Part shown: piece by piece, positions 33,576 to 42,457 of the stretch
Layout of the letters: every line of letters begins with the position of its first letter
How positions within the stretch are numbered: position 1 is the first letter of the stretch
Assembly (NCBI GenBank): GCA_002506085.1
Contig: DAWV01000006.1
Span: 37,815-101,814 of the forward strand
DNA: 64,000 nt
Reading direction: 5' to 3'
From: Methanocorpusculaceae archaeon UBA425
GTDB taxonomy: Archaea > Halobacteriota > Methanomicrobia > Methanomicrobiales > Methanocorpusculaceae
The notes under the pieces: generated by a model
The model's input: the letters and a program-made list of their open reading frames with translations, nothing else
Told to the model about the DNA's origin: nothing
The model's database searches: none
Translations under genes and position numbers: made by a program

Positions 33576-33593
33576 AAAGTATGTGTATACTTT
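33576..33593. promoter_or_regulatory. Palindrome upstream of nikR, candidate autoregulatory site
   Basis: AAAGTAT-GTGT-ATACTTT is a perfect 7-bp inverted repeat located 57 bases before the nikR start. Its centre (TATGTG) is the same as that of the palindrome at 32498-32523, although the flanks differ. This supports binding of one regulator to both sites, most simply NikR. Confidence 0.5.
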
Positions 33594-33650
33594 AACATTC
33601 TTCTGACTATGTAAGAACAATAATATAGGGAGACGAACTAATCTTCAACC

Positions 33651-34070
33651 ATGGTTGGAGAATCAGAACTCTCACGTATTGGAATTTCATTACCTGAAAA
33701 TCTGCTGACGAAATTTGACGATATCATTGGAAAGCGTGGATACTCCTCCAGGTCGGAAGGAATCCGTGATGCAATTCGTTCCTATATCACCTATTATGAA
33801 TGGATGAATGATGTTACCGGAGAACGTCAGGGGGTAATTACGATGGTTTACGAACATGACCACCGTGGTCTGATGGAAACAATTACCGAAATCCAGCATG
33901 AAAACAGAAGGATTGTCCAGTCATCCATTCACTCGCACGTTAGTGATGAGCGGTGCCTTGAGGTTATCCTCGTCAGAGGGCAGGGCGAGCAGCTCAAACA
34001 GCTTGCTGAGCGGCTCATGTCACTCAAGGGTGTAGAGTCAGTTAAGCTGACTACAATAAAAACCGATTAA
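33651..34070 (+). CDS. nikR: NikR, nickel-responsive repressor
   Basis: The product has 139 residues. The N-terminal ribbon-helix-helix (LSRIGISLPENLLTKFDDIIGKRGYSSRSEGIRDAIRSYI) is the DNA-binding part. The C-terminal ACT-like domain has the nickel ligands: His in YEHDH, then HSHV and the Cys in DERCLEVILVRG. With nickel bound it represses uptake genes. It lies just after nikMN and converges on the nitrogenase-like operon, with about 125 bp between. Confidence 0.96.
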   Translation: MVGESELSRIGISLPENLLTKFDDIIGKRGYSSRSEGIRDAIRSYITYYEWMNDVTGERQGVITMVYEHDHRGLMETITEIQHENRRIVQSSIHSHVSDERCLEVILVRGQGEQLKQLAERLMSLKGVESVKLTTIKTD

Positions 34071-34194
34071 TCTTTATTTACTGCACCATATTTTTCACGG
34101 GTAATCTTTCGTTTCGGCGAAATGATAACTGAAAATATAAACACCAGTGCAAAAATAACTGTGTCCCGAACCCGCAAGGTAAATCCAGGCTCAA

Positions 34195-35331
34195 CTAAGG
34201 TCGACGTTCGCGTCGACCTGTCATATCCATGAGTGAATTGAGCACGCCTTCAATAAAGCTAATCCCGCCCTCAATTCCCGTGATAGGGCGTGCCGATATG
34301 GAAACACGGCTCCGGTCGGGCGGTGTAATACCAAGGAACGCGGCATTTGGATAAGCATTTGCCTCAAAGGTTGAACCGAGGATGAGGTCCGGTTTGCATG
34401 CCGCGATTTTTCCGGTGATTTCCTGAAGATTGGTTACGCAGGGGATTGTTTTTGCATTCCTGTTTCGTGCGAGAACAACAGGCACATCCGATCCGAAATA
34501 GCGTTCCATTATTTTTTGGGCGAATATGGCATAGCTTTCCTGTGAACATACTGCGACTATCGGAGGTTCATACTTTCGGAGATATTTATCGCTGTAGTAA
34601 AACATCAGCTCATCAGCCCGTTCCCACTCGTCAAGAACCGGGTCCATATCTGCATCAGGGAATGTTATCGCGAGATTTTCTATCGTCTCTTTCAGATCGG
34701 GGAATAAAAACGAACCGAGCATTGACCCGATTCCTGACGTGTAAGACGGATTTACTGATATTGTATGCAAAGCAGCTCCTTTCCGGAGATTTTCATACGT
34801 GTCCTTTGCAAATCTTACGACTACCGGAATTCCCATAGTGGATAGAAGACGTTCTGCTTCGTGAAGATTGCCTCTCCAGAATAAATCCAGGAGAGACACC
34901 CCATCGATGTTCACGCCGTCACGCATTTCATTTGTTTCAATCGCAAGACTTTCGTAGGCGATTTTCACTCCTTCCTCGACATTTCCTGCAAAACCCGGAG
35001 CGTCGACAAAAATTGCCGCCCCGTCCGGGAATGCCCCGGCAAGGTCTTCGCCGGTAAGTGCAGGAATACAGGTGTTGAGGATGGCAATCGGCTTATTCGT
35101 CTTTGAAACTTCCGTAACCACTTCCTTCAGACGGTTCACCGTCCCGAAGACAATCTCAGATTCCAGAAGATATGTGCTGAATAGCGGAACTTTCAGCAGT
35201 GATCTCGGATAGTAGTAACATCCCGATGAACCGTGAATTATCACACAAAGCCCGGAAAATCCGGCGAGAATGGAACAAGCTCCTGTCATGGCACACGGCC
35301 AGACCGGATTTATACAAAATTTATCATCCAT
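34195..35331 (-). CDS. Nitrogenase-like component, NifK-type (second alpha/beta subunit)
   Basis: The product has 378 residues, much shorter than NifD or NifK (about 480-520). Conserved P-cluster-type cysteines appear at C13 (NPVWPCAMTGACS), C38 (IIHGSSGCYYYP) and C88 (ILNTCIPALTGED). The later Rossmann-type regions are present (PPIVAVCSQESYAIFAQKIM, KPDLILGSTFEANA). I see no cysteine and histidine pair typical of FeMo-cofactor ligation. It overlaps the D-type gene by eight bases. It belongs to the wider nitrogenase superfamily that includes CfbD, but a separate second subunit argues against simple CfbD identity. Confidence 0.75.
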   Translation of the reverse strand: MDDKFCINPVWPCAMTGACSILAGFSGLCVIIHGSSGCYYYPRSLLKVPLFSTYLLESEIVFGTVNRLKEVVTEVSKTNKPIAILNTCIPALTGEDLAGAFPDGAAIFVDAPGFAGNVEEGVKIAYESLAIETNEMRDGVNIDGVSLLDLFWRGNLHEAERLLSTMGIPVVVRFAKDTYENLRKGAALHTISVNPSYTSGIGSMLGSFLFPDLKETIENLAITFPDADMDPVLDEWERADELMFYYSDKYLRKYEPPIVAVCSQESYAIFAQKIMERYFGSDVPVVLARNRNAKTIPCVTNLQEITGKIAACKPDLILGSTFEANAYPNAAFLGITPPDRSRVSISARPITGIEGGISFIEGVLNSLMDMTGRRERRP

Positions 35332-36370
35332 GGAGAATCCTCCTCCTCCAGAGATAGAGCATCTTCATCGTACCGGAAACACCGACAGGCAGATAGAATG
35401 GAGGTTTGACTTCAACACCGTCTGGTGATTCGGTCATGCCTATTCGTTCGATTGCTTCGCGTGCCACGGCAAATATTCCTTCCAATGGTTCAGCCCCAAG
35501 AAACACACTCTTCCCCCTGAGTTTTGAAAATCCGGCAAGTTTCTTTTCCTGCCAGGCATTTTCGCTCGAAACAGCTGCATCGATTTTTTCTCGAGAAATC
35601 CCGCAGGCTGTTCCGGTTTCACGCAAAAAGGTGATTGCGCCTGAAAGCCCGCGCGGGAATTCCCGAATGACCCGGCGGTTGAATTTTTTTCCGAGTTCAC
35701 GGCCGGCATCACTGGAACGATCATCTCTCAGAATAAAACAGGATGCAGTTCCCAGTTTTTTGAGCGTGGCAACATCAGCATTTCTGCAGAACCTGACGGT
35801 GACGGTTAAGTCCAGCAGATGCAAAAGTCTGGTCACTTCGGCATAATTCTCCTCAACTTCCGACTCAAGATTTTTTTCTCCAATTATTGCCACTGTCCCT
35901 GGTATGGGCTCAGCCGGTTCAGCGAGACCCGCAAGTCCGATTAGCGCGGAGTTCTCCCCGTCTTTTGCACTGCCCCCGAGAAATCCCGAGGTTGGAATAT
36001 AGAGAATCTGCTTTGCATAAGCATGTTCCTGACAGACCGCACGGCAGTCGTCGCCGATTGTTTCTGGAACGCATGATGTGACTACGATGATGAGGTCAGG
36101 TTTTTTTTCGGCGGCACGGTCAAGTGCCTGCCGGAGACACCCCTCCCCTCCAAAAATAACATCCTTATCTGAAAGACCGGAGACCATAATCTCCGGCGTG
36201 ATTTTTGTCTCGGCATCATTCATCATTGCATGGAGCATCGAAAAAGTCTGATGGGCACAACCATGGGGGGCATGAACTACCGTTACCGCTCCCGGAATAA
36301 AACAGGCGACGGAAAGTGCACCCGTAAGGGTGCATCCTGCCATCCTTGATTCATAGATAGTTTCTTGCAA
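35324..36370 (-). CDS. Nitrogenase-like component, NifD-type (first alpha/beta subunit)
   Basis: About 348 residues from a TTG at 36370; an ATG at 36343 would leave only three residues before the first Cys. Cysteines C13 (RMAGCTLTGALS), C38 (VVHAPHGCAHQ) and C100 (VVTSCVPETIGDD) correspond to NifD Cys62, Cys88 and Cys154, which hold the P-cluster. The substrate cofactor ligands of true NifD are not evident. The gene sits between NifH-like and NifK-like genes with overlaps on both sides, so H, D and K products are probably made together as one enzyme. Substrate unknown. Confidence 0.75.
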   Translation of the reverse strand: MQETIYESRMAGCTLTGALSVACFIPGAVTVVHAPHGCAHQTFSMLHAMMNDAETKITPEIMVSGLSDKDVIFGGEGCLRQALDRAAEKKPDLIIVVTSCVPETIGDDCRAVCQEHAYAKQILYIPTSGFLGGSAKDGENSALIGLAGLAEPAEPIPGTVAIIGEKNLESEVEENYAEVTRLLHLLDLTVTVRFCRNADVATLKKLGTASCFILRDDRSSDAGRELGKKFNRRVIREFPRGLSGAITFLRETGTACGISREKIDAAVSSENAWQEKKLAGFSKLRGKSVFLGAEPLEGIFAVAREAIERIGMTESPDGVEVKPPFYLPVGVSGTMKMLYLWRRRILHG

Positions 36371-37157
36371 GTTCTTCCAGCTCCTCTAATGCGAGCGGGG
36401 TCGGAATCCGAAGGTCGGTGTTATCCAGAATTATTTTTGCGCAGTTTCTGTATACTTCTGCCTGCTCGGACTCCGGATTGTGTTCAATCACGGTCATACA
36501 GTTCACCTCTGCAGCGCGGACCGAGTTGCTTCGCGGGATATAATAGACAAGTCTGGAGCCAATTCTTTTTGCAAACTCTTCTACGAGTTCGCGTTCGTTC
36601 TCCATATTTTTCGCATTGCAGATTACCCCTCCGAGCCGGCATTTTGCGGAGCTTCTCTCGGATATCCGTGCAATTGCTTTACAGATGTTATTTGCCGCGT
36701 AAAGACTCATCAACTCGCCGCTCGTGACAAGATAGACCTCTTCTGCGTATCCGTCCCTCATCGGCATGGCAAACCCGCCGCAGACCACATCTCCGAGAAC
36801 ATCGTAGACGACCACGTCGCCAAAGAGTGCATCCATTTTTTCAAGAAGCTGGAATGTGGCAATTATTCCCCGACCTGCACAACCGATACCAGGCTCGGGT
36901 CCCCCTGCTTCCACACACCGGATATTTCCAAATCCATGATAGATGATATCTTCAGTTTTGAGTTCCTTATGCTCATACATCTGCTCCAATACGGTTGGAA
37001 TCCAGCGTCCGTGCATGAGCATGCGTGTACTGTCATGTTTCGGGTCACACCCGATCTGCATGACATCAAGGTTCATCTCAGAAAATGCCGCTGAAAGATT
37101 TGCCGATGTGGTGGATTTTCCAATTCCTCCTTTTCCATAAAGGGCAATCTGTCTCAT
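36351..37157 (-). CDS. NifH-like iron protein (nitrogenase reductase family)
   Basis: The product has 268 residues. The P-loop is YGKGGIGKSTT (residues 7-17). Cys93 (GGPEPGIGCAGRG) and Cys126 (VLGDVVCGGFAMP) are the ligands for the inter-subunit [4Fe-4S] cluster. The stretch EEVYLVTSGELMSLYAANNI is close to classic NifH. It should pass electrons, with ATP hydrolysis, to the D/K-like proteins encoded downstream. The family also includes CfbC of F430 synthesis. The 80-bp gap upstream has a TATA-like ACTTATATGTATT on the minus strand at about 37177-37190. Confidence 0.88.
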   Translation of the reverse strand: MRQIALYGKGGIGKSTTSANLSAAFSEMNLDVMQIGCDPKHDSTRMLMHGRWIPTVLEQMYEHKELKTEDIIYHGFGNIRCVEAGGPEPGIGCAGRGIIATFQLLEKMDALFGDVVVYDVLGDVVCGGFAMPMRDGYAEEVYLVTSGELMSLYAANNICKAIARISERSSAKCRLGGVICNAKNMENERELVEEFAKRIGSRLVYYIPRSNSVRAAEVNCMTVIEHNPESEQAEVYRNCAKIILDNTDLRIPTPLALEELEELARNYL

Positions 37158-37236
37158 TGGGATATATGTTGACCTGCAGAATACATATAAGTTGAGTTAA
37201 ATCCATCCCGGCTGGGAAGATGGCCTGAGTTCCGGG

Positions 37237-38721
37237 TTACTCTGCTCTCCTCTTTGAGCCCTTTCGCGGATCAAATCCCCTGATAATACCCAGAACAAGG
37301 ATAAGCACAGGTATTACTTCCAGTCGTGCAACCCACATAACGATGAATAATATGACCTTTGCATAATCCGGCATCAAAGGTCCGATAACTCCGGTTGAAC
37401 TTCCGTTGTTTCCGATACAACTAAAGAGATCATAAATCGTCCCCAGCAGATTCTCCGAGAAATACGGGTCATGCAGGAAAATGACGAGCGTTATTGTTAA
37501 CAGCAGAAGATAGAGCATAACCAGAATAAGCGATTTTGCAATAAGATTCTCTGTATTGGTCCCATAAATCGGTTTTCCGTCGTGGCGCATCGGAACAATT
37601 GTCCTGGGGCTCCGGAGTGTCTTTCTGATCCACCAGGTAAGTGCCTCGAACATAACCTGGATTCGGTTGAGTTTGATACCTCCTGCAGTACTTCCCGGAG
37701 CTCCTCCGATTATGACGATAATGGACAGGAAAAAGATTGGCGCAACCCCCCATCCCGCAAAGTTCGTGTTCTGGAATCCGGTGGAGCTCACAGCCGTACT
37801 TGCCATAAACAGACTTTCACGAAGCGTGTCCAGGAGAGGCATTCCTGTGACTGATAGTTCAATGACAAGAACTGCAGAAACAATCAGGAATACTCCCACC
37901 AGCATTTGTAGAAGCTTGTCGTGAAGAATTCCCCGGAGCGACCTGCTTACGTAGGTAACATAATAGAGCCGGAAAGGAATTGCGCCCGCAATCATAATCG
38001 GGATTAAAACCATTTCCAGAGCCAGATTGTCAAAGTGGATAATCCCCTCGGAATATATGGACATACCTCCGGTGGAAACTGCACAAAATGCAACATTAAC
38101 CGCGTCCCATAGATTGAGACCTGTAAGAAGAATCGCAAGAATTGCAATCAGGGTTAAAACAAGATAGATTTTCCACATCTGCATGGCGGTTGCAATCACG
38201 CTTGGCATGAATGATTCGGATCTCCCTTCCGATCGGTAGAGATTCTGGGTCACAAGACCGCTGCTGCTTGCAATTGTTAAAGAAAATGCAACGATTCCAA
38301 GGCCGCCGATCCATTGCATAAAGGAACGCCACAAAAGAATAGTCTTTGGCCAGTCTTCGAGATTTGTTGCAAGAGAAAATCCGGTGCCGGTCCAGGCCGA
38401 CATTGACTCGAACGCTGCATCGATTATTGGCATCCCTACAAAAATGAACGGGAAACAGCCAAGCAGCCCTACAAGAACCCAGATAATGGCAGTCGCAGCA
38501 ATAGATAGACTTGCCCGCGGAGATATGTTATTTTGCGGGAGAAGCCGAAGCGCCCCGCCGAGTCCGAGCATTGCAGCGGTGGATGTTCCCATCCACGGCA
38601 GGGCATACCATTCCTGATAGATACAACCGACAATAATCGGAAGAAGTGAGGCTCCTCCTATTAAAAGAAGAACCGAGCCGATATCGCGACCAATCGTCGG
38701 AAGTTCCCTGACATAGCCCAT
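37237..38721 (-). CDS. trkH: TrkH/KtrB-type potassium uptake channel subunit
   Basis: The 494-residue protein has many membrane segments and four pore loops of the Trk type: SMSAWTGTGFSL, FCAVSTGGMS, STAVSSTGFQNTN and SCIGNNGSSTGVIGPL, each with the conserved filter glycine. It takes up K+. The cytoplasmic TrkA/KtrA nucleotide-binding partner is not next to it. It is followed by the nitrogenase-like operon on the same strand, but a promoter separates them. Confidence 0.92.
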   Translation of the reverse strand: MGYVRELPTIGRDIGSVLLLIGGASLLPIIVGCIYQEWYALPWMGTSTAAMLGLGGALRLLPQNNISPRASLSIAATAIIWVLVGLLGCFPFIFVGMPIIDAAFESMSAWTGTGFSLATNLEDWPKTILLWRSFMQWIGGLGIVAFSLTIASSSGLVTQNLYRSEGRSESFMPSVIATAMQMWKIYLVLTLIAILAILLTGLNLWDAVNVAFCAVSTGGMSIYSEGIIHFDNLALEMVLIPIMIAGAIPFRLYYVTYVSRSLRGILHDKLLQMLVGVFLIVSAVLVIELSVTGMPLLDTLRESLFMASTAVSSTGFQNTNFAGWGVAPIFFLSIIVIIGGAPGSTAGGIKLNRIQVMFEALTWWIRKTLRSPRTIVPMRHDGKPIYGTNTENLIAKSLILVMLYLLLLTITLVIFLHDPYFSENLLGTIYDLFSCIGNNGSSTGVIGPLMPDYAKVILFIVMWVARLEVIPVLILVLGIIRGFDPRKGSKRRAE

Positions 38722-38802
38722 GTGTAATACAATTAGGTGTTTGGTAATTATAGAAGTTCCCAGAAAAACTTTTTCGGGAGAGAAAAAAATTTGGGAGAAA
38801 AA

Positions 38803-39186
38803 TTATACTTTCTTAACCCAGAGTCCGTGAATATTGCAGTATTCCCCGGCTTTCTCAGCTTTTGCGGTTGTCTTAACCACCATTTCCGGTTTTTCTCCCG
38901 GGGTGAGGAACTTCTCGTGGAAAATACCGTCATTGGTCCGGAGTGCAACCCACGTGATGTAGTGTTCATCAATCATTGGGTGGGCAACCGAGCCGACCGA
39001 TACCTTATATCCTCCTGCAACTGGTTCGATAACCGGAACATGTTTTTCGACTGAGGCATCAGTGCTGTTTTCTTCAAGTTTTACCATTGGCTGTCCGCAG
39101 CATACAAGTACACCTTTACCTTTACCAATTACCCTGACCGTGTTTCCGCAGACATTACATTTGTAAATTTCTTTTGCTTCCGTCAT
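38803..39186 (-). CDS. Desulfoferrodoxin / superoxide reductase (2Fe type)
   Basis: The product has 127 residues. The N-terminal desulforedoxin site is YKCNVCGN and VCCGQ (four Cys for the FeS4 centre). The catalytic site in the second domain has the Glu-Lys-His (VEKHVPV), further histidines (VAHPMIDEHYITW) and the C-terminal CNIHGLW that supplies the axial Cys and a His. It reduces superoxide to peroxide. It follows FprA and rubredoxin on the same strand, forming an oxygen-defence unit. Confidence 0.95.
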   Translation of the reverse strand: MTEAKEIYKCNVCGNTVRVIGKGKGVLVCCGQPMVKLEENSTDASVEKHVPVIEPVAGGYKVSVGSVAHPMIDEHYITWVALRTNDGIFHEKFLTPGEKPEMVVKTTAKAEKAGEYCNIHGLWVKKV

Positions 39187-39246
39187 AGATGATACGTAGG
39201 TGAATCTGAAATAAAAAAGTACGTATCGAGGAATAAAAAAAGGGAA

Positions 39247-40431
39247 TCAAAGGGTTTTGTGACGCTCTTCAATTGAATCTGCCAGTTTATGCAGATTTGC
39301 AATAGTCTGCTCATCCGGGAGACCTTTGATGTACACCGGTTCAAGCATCTCTGCTCCAAGAGGTGCAAGCATCTCCGCGAGATAGTTCACGGCATTTGTT
39401 CCCCAGCCGTATGAGCCGATAACACCGAGGTACTTTACCTTTGGGCGAAGTGCCCGGACTAAGTATGCGGTATTTACTGCTACCGGGTGGGGGCCGAAGA
39501 GAACCGTGGGCGTTGCGAGAATAATCGTTGCTGCGTCCACAATCGCACTACCTAGGACTCCGGTATCTGTTTCAAGAAGATTATACTGCTGAACCGGAAT
39601 TCCACGCTGGACAAGATCGTCCACCAGGAACTTCACCATCAGCTCGGTACTGCCGTGCATGGAAACGTATCCCACAACGACTGAATTCTTCGGGGTATCA
39701 CTTGACCAGTCACGGTAAAGGTCGATGATTTTTGCCGGAAGTTTCAGAACCGGACCATGACTCGGACCGATATATTCCGGGGAAATTTCATCAATCAGTC
39801 CTAGATATTCCTGCACGGATGCTCTGAAAGGCATCATAATTGCCGCATAATAGCGTTTTGCCGCTTCCAGATAATCCGGACACTTATCATCCTGGAAAAG
39901 TGTCGGTGATGCATAGTGCGTTCCAAGGAAATCCGAGGTAAACAGAACCTTGTCTTCGACAACTTCCGCGAACATAGTGTCAGGCCAGTGGACCCATGGC
40001 GCAAGATAGAACTTCAGTGTCTTGTCGCCAAGAGACAGTGTTTCTTTGTCGCCAATCACGATGAATCGCTCTTCAAGTTCCTCCAGGTGGTGCATTGCCA
40101 TCAAAAGTCCTTTACAGACTTCATTCGTGACAACTTTTGCCATCGGGTATACTTCAAGCATTAGCGGGAGCATGCCGGAGTGGTCCTGCTCTGCATGCAG
40201 ACAGACAATATAATCCAGAGAATCCTGATTCAGCCTCATAAGATTGGTGACAAAATCTGCCTCATCATGGGGCTCACCGGTATCGATAAGTGCGGTTTTA
40301 TCACTGCCTTTCACAAGGTACGCATTGTAGCTGCTTCCCCGCGGCGTAGGCATAATTGCATCAAAGTAGCGGAGGTCCCAGTTAATCGTACCGACTGAAT
40401 AGATATTTTCAACAATCTCACGGGCTGCCAT
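39247..40431 (-). CDS. fprA: FprA, F420H2 oxidase (diiron flavoprotein)
   Basis: The product has 394 residues. An N-terminal beta-lactamase-like domain holds the diiron site (HAEQDHSGMLP, then the later Asp and His in TSDFLG and SPEYIGPSHGPV). A C-terminal flavodoxin domain follows (VVVGYVSMHGSTELMVKFLVDDL). In methanogens FprA reduces O2 to water with F420H2. The ATG lies six bases after the rubredoxin stop. Confidence 0.94.
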   Translation of the reverse strand: MAAREIVENIYSVGTINWDLRYFDAIMPTPRGSSYNAYLVKGSDKTALIDTGEPHDEADFVTNLMRLNQDSLDYIVCLHAEQDHSGMLPLMLEVYPMAKVVTNEVCKGLLMAMHHLEELEERFIVIGDKETLSLGDKTLKFYLAPWVHWPDTMFAEVVEDKVLFTSDFLGTHYASPTLFQDDKCPDYLEAAKRYYAAIMMPFRASVQEYLGLIDEISPEYIGPSHGPVLKLPAKIIDLYRDWSSDTPKNSVVVGYVSMHGSTELMVKFLVDDLVQRGIPVQQYNLLETDTGVLGSAIVDAATIILATPTVLFGPHPVAVNTAYLVRALRPKVKYLGVIGSYGWGTNAVNYLAEMLAPLGAEMLEPVYIKGLPDEQTIANLHKLADSIEERHKTL

Positions 40432-40437
40432 GGAAAT

Positions 40438-40593
40438 TTACACCTTTTTGAATTGTGATTTGCTTGCGCCGCAGATTGGGCATTTCCAGGTATCCGGAAG
40501 TGCTTCAAATGCAGTACCTGCAGGATACATAATACCTGCTCCTTTTGCCGGGTCGTAGATGTATCCACAGACCGAACATCGATATTTGTCCAT
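40438..40593 (-). CDS. Rubredoxin
   Basis: The product has 51 residues. It reads MDKYRCSVCGYIYDPAKG and, near the end, DTWKCPICGASKSQF, the two CxxC loops that hold the single iron. The middle is a few residues different from common rubredoxins (AGIMYPAGTAFEAL), keeping the usual length. It is the first gene of the oxygen-defence unit and probably passes electrons to FprA or superoxide reductase. Confidence 0.96.
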   Translation of the reverse strand: MDKYRCSVCGYIYDPAKGAGIMYPAGTAFEALPDTWKCPICGASKSQFKKV

Positions 40594-40608
40594 TTTAAAT
40601 CAATCCTT

Positions 40609-40623
40609 CCTTAGTTTCTAAGG
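40609..40623. promoter_or_regulatory. Inverted repeat at the oxygen-defence promoter
   Basis: CCTTAG-TTT-CTAAGG is a perfect 6-bp inverted repeat 16 bases upstream of the rubredoxin start. On the minus strand a TATA-like CAAAATATAGT lies at about 40627-40637, so the repeat covers the expected transcription start. It is a good candidate operator for a redox- or oxygen-sensing repressor, not identified here. Confidence 0.5.
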
Positions 40624-40720
40624 TATTACTATATTTTGATTCCATTATTTATAATCACTCGCTATGGGGATTGTTTAGCCGTAATATTAACATCTGTAAA
40701 AACCAATTAACAACTATATA

Positions 40721-42361
40721 ATGGCAAGTGTAAGTCTTCGAAGATATGGTCAGATTGCTGATGTATTAGTCAAATACGGATTTGGTTACTTTATCAACGA
40801 ACTGTTCCCCGGATTTATCAATACGAAAAAAGCTGCTCCTGAAGAATACAGCGGCTACTCAACCTATGCAAGAATCCGCATGGCATTGGAAGAGCTGGGC
40901 CCGACGTTTGTGAAGTTCGGGCAGCTCATGAGTACGAGAACTGAACTGTTCCCTGCAGAAATGATAGATGAACTCTGCAAACTCCAGGACAGAGTAGGCG
41001 TCGTTCCGTTCGATGAAGTAATTCCTACCTTGGATGAAAACATCCCTGACTGGCGCGACATCTTCACCTCGGTTGACCCGAAACCACTCGCTGCTGCTTC
41101 CATCTCGCAGGTCTACCGGGCGGTAATGCAGGACGGCACCATACTTGCCCTGAAAATCCAGCGCCCAAAGATTAACTCAAGAATCGAGCAGGATGTTGTC
41201 CTTCTTCGTTCTATCGCCCAGATTCTTGAAGATAAGCGTCCTGAGCTTCGTATGTACAATCCGGTATCTCTCGTTGATGACTTCACCACCCAGATTCGAA
41301 AAGAACTTGACTTCACCCGCGATGGAATGAACGCCGAGCGTCTCACCCGCAATATGAAACTCTCCGGGATTCCCGGCATCAAAATCCCGAAAATCTACTG
41401 GGAGTATTCCGGCAAGGAGTTACTCGCGATGGAGTATGTATCCGGCTGCAGAAGTGATGACATTGATGCGATAATCGCGATGGGCATGAATCCGAAAGAC
41501 CTTGCAAGCCGCGGTCTGAAAGCGTTCATGGTCCAGATTTTCCAGAACGGATTTTATCATGGTGATCCGCACGCCGGAAATCTCCGGGTTTCTCCATCCG
41601 GAGATCTCGTCTTCCTCGACTTCGGCGTCTGCGGTGTTGTGATGAAGGATATGCGGAACAAGTTCATTTCCCTTGTTCTTGCCCTGCTTTCTGCCGATAC
41701 TGACATGACAATCAGGTACATCAAGAATCTTGATGTGAAAATACCCCAGACAGGTATTGACGAGTTCCGTTCCGAGCTCTATCTTGCACTGCAGGACTAC
41801 AAAGATATGGGTGCCCATGTAAACTTCTCCGGACTTCTTGGCTCCATTCAGGATTTGTTCCAGAAAAATAATATCCGTGTTCCCCCGAACATCATGCAGC
41901 TCCTAAAAGCCCTGATGCTTGTGTCGAATGTTGCCTTCACCCTTGATCCCGATCTTAAATTCACGAAGGAAGTCGAGCCCTTCTTAAAAGAGATTGTCGC
42001 CGAGGACATGAAAGACCCTGCGAACATCCAGAAAAAATTGCTGGATGTCAAAATCAGAATCGAAGACCTTGCACGTGTTCCAAAACAGCTGGGGGCGTTA
42101 CTTGAGATGGCCTCTGAAGGCAAGCTCAAAGTGGATATCGCCGCAAAAGAAGTGACCGAGCTTGGAAAAACGATTGAGAGTTCTGTTGATAAACTTGTCA
42201 TGGGTATGATATTATCGGCGATTGTGGTCGGTCTTTCCCTGGTAATGATGAGCCAGACATTTACTGTAGGATTTCTGCCGGTAATCGCCTACATCGCAGC
42301 CGTAATGGTAATAATCGTCATATTTTACCAGATGCGGAGCCGCGGCAAAAAGGAAAGATAG
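40721..42361 (+). CDS. ABC1/UbiB-type atypical kinase
   Basis: The 546-residue protein has the family's KxGQ-type motif near residue 65 (LGPTFVKFGQLMSTRTELFP), the alanine-rich nucleotide loop AAASISQVYRA in place of a normal P-loop, the lysine in ILALKIQRP, FYHGDPHAGN for the catalytic Asp, and LDFGVCG for the metal site. The C-terminus has two membrane segments (GMILSAIVVGLSLVMM and PVIAYIAAVMVIIVIFY). In other organisms the family supports quinone or isoprenoid lipid metabolism. Methanogens of this group lack ubiquinone, so the substrate is open. Confidence 0.9.
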   Translation: MASVSLRRYGQIADVLVKYGFGYFINELFPGFINTKKAAPEEYSGYSTYARIRMALEELGPTFVKFGQLMSTRTELFPAEMIDELCKLQDRVGVVPFDEVIPTLDENIPDWRDIFTSVDPKPLAAASISQVYRAVMQDGTILALKIQRPKINSRIEQDVVLLRSIAQILEDKRPELRMYNPVSLVDDFTTQIRKELDFTRDGMNAERLTRNMKLSGIPGIKIPKIYWEYSGKELLAMEYVSGCRSDDIDAIIAMGMNPKDLASRGLKAFMVQIFQNGFYHGDPHAGNLRVSPSGDLVFLDFGVCGVVMKDMRNKFISLVLALLSADTDMTIRYIKNLDVKIPQTGIDEFRSELYLALQDYKDMGAHVNFSGLLGSIQDLFQKNNIRVPPNIMQLLKALMLVSNVAFTLDPDLKFTKEVEPFLKEIVAEDMKDPANIQKKLLDVKIRIEDLARVPKQLGALLEMASEGKLKVDIAAKEVTELGKTIESSVDKLVMGMILSAIVVGLSLVMMSQTFTVGFLPVIAYIAAVMVIIVIFYQMRSRGKKER

Positions 42362-42457
42362 AGATCCCTCTATAAATACTATGTCATGGCAACAAGTATA
42401 TCAAAGAGTAGAAACGATAATTATACTTATTCTGAACCCATTGGGTGTTGATCAATA

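Noticed and set aside
34195..37157. True molybdenum nitrogenase nifHDK
   Set aside because: The two large subunits are 100 or more residues too short, the cofactor ligands are not seen, and nifE, nifN and nifB are absent nearby.
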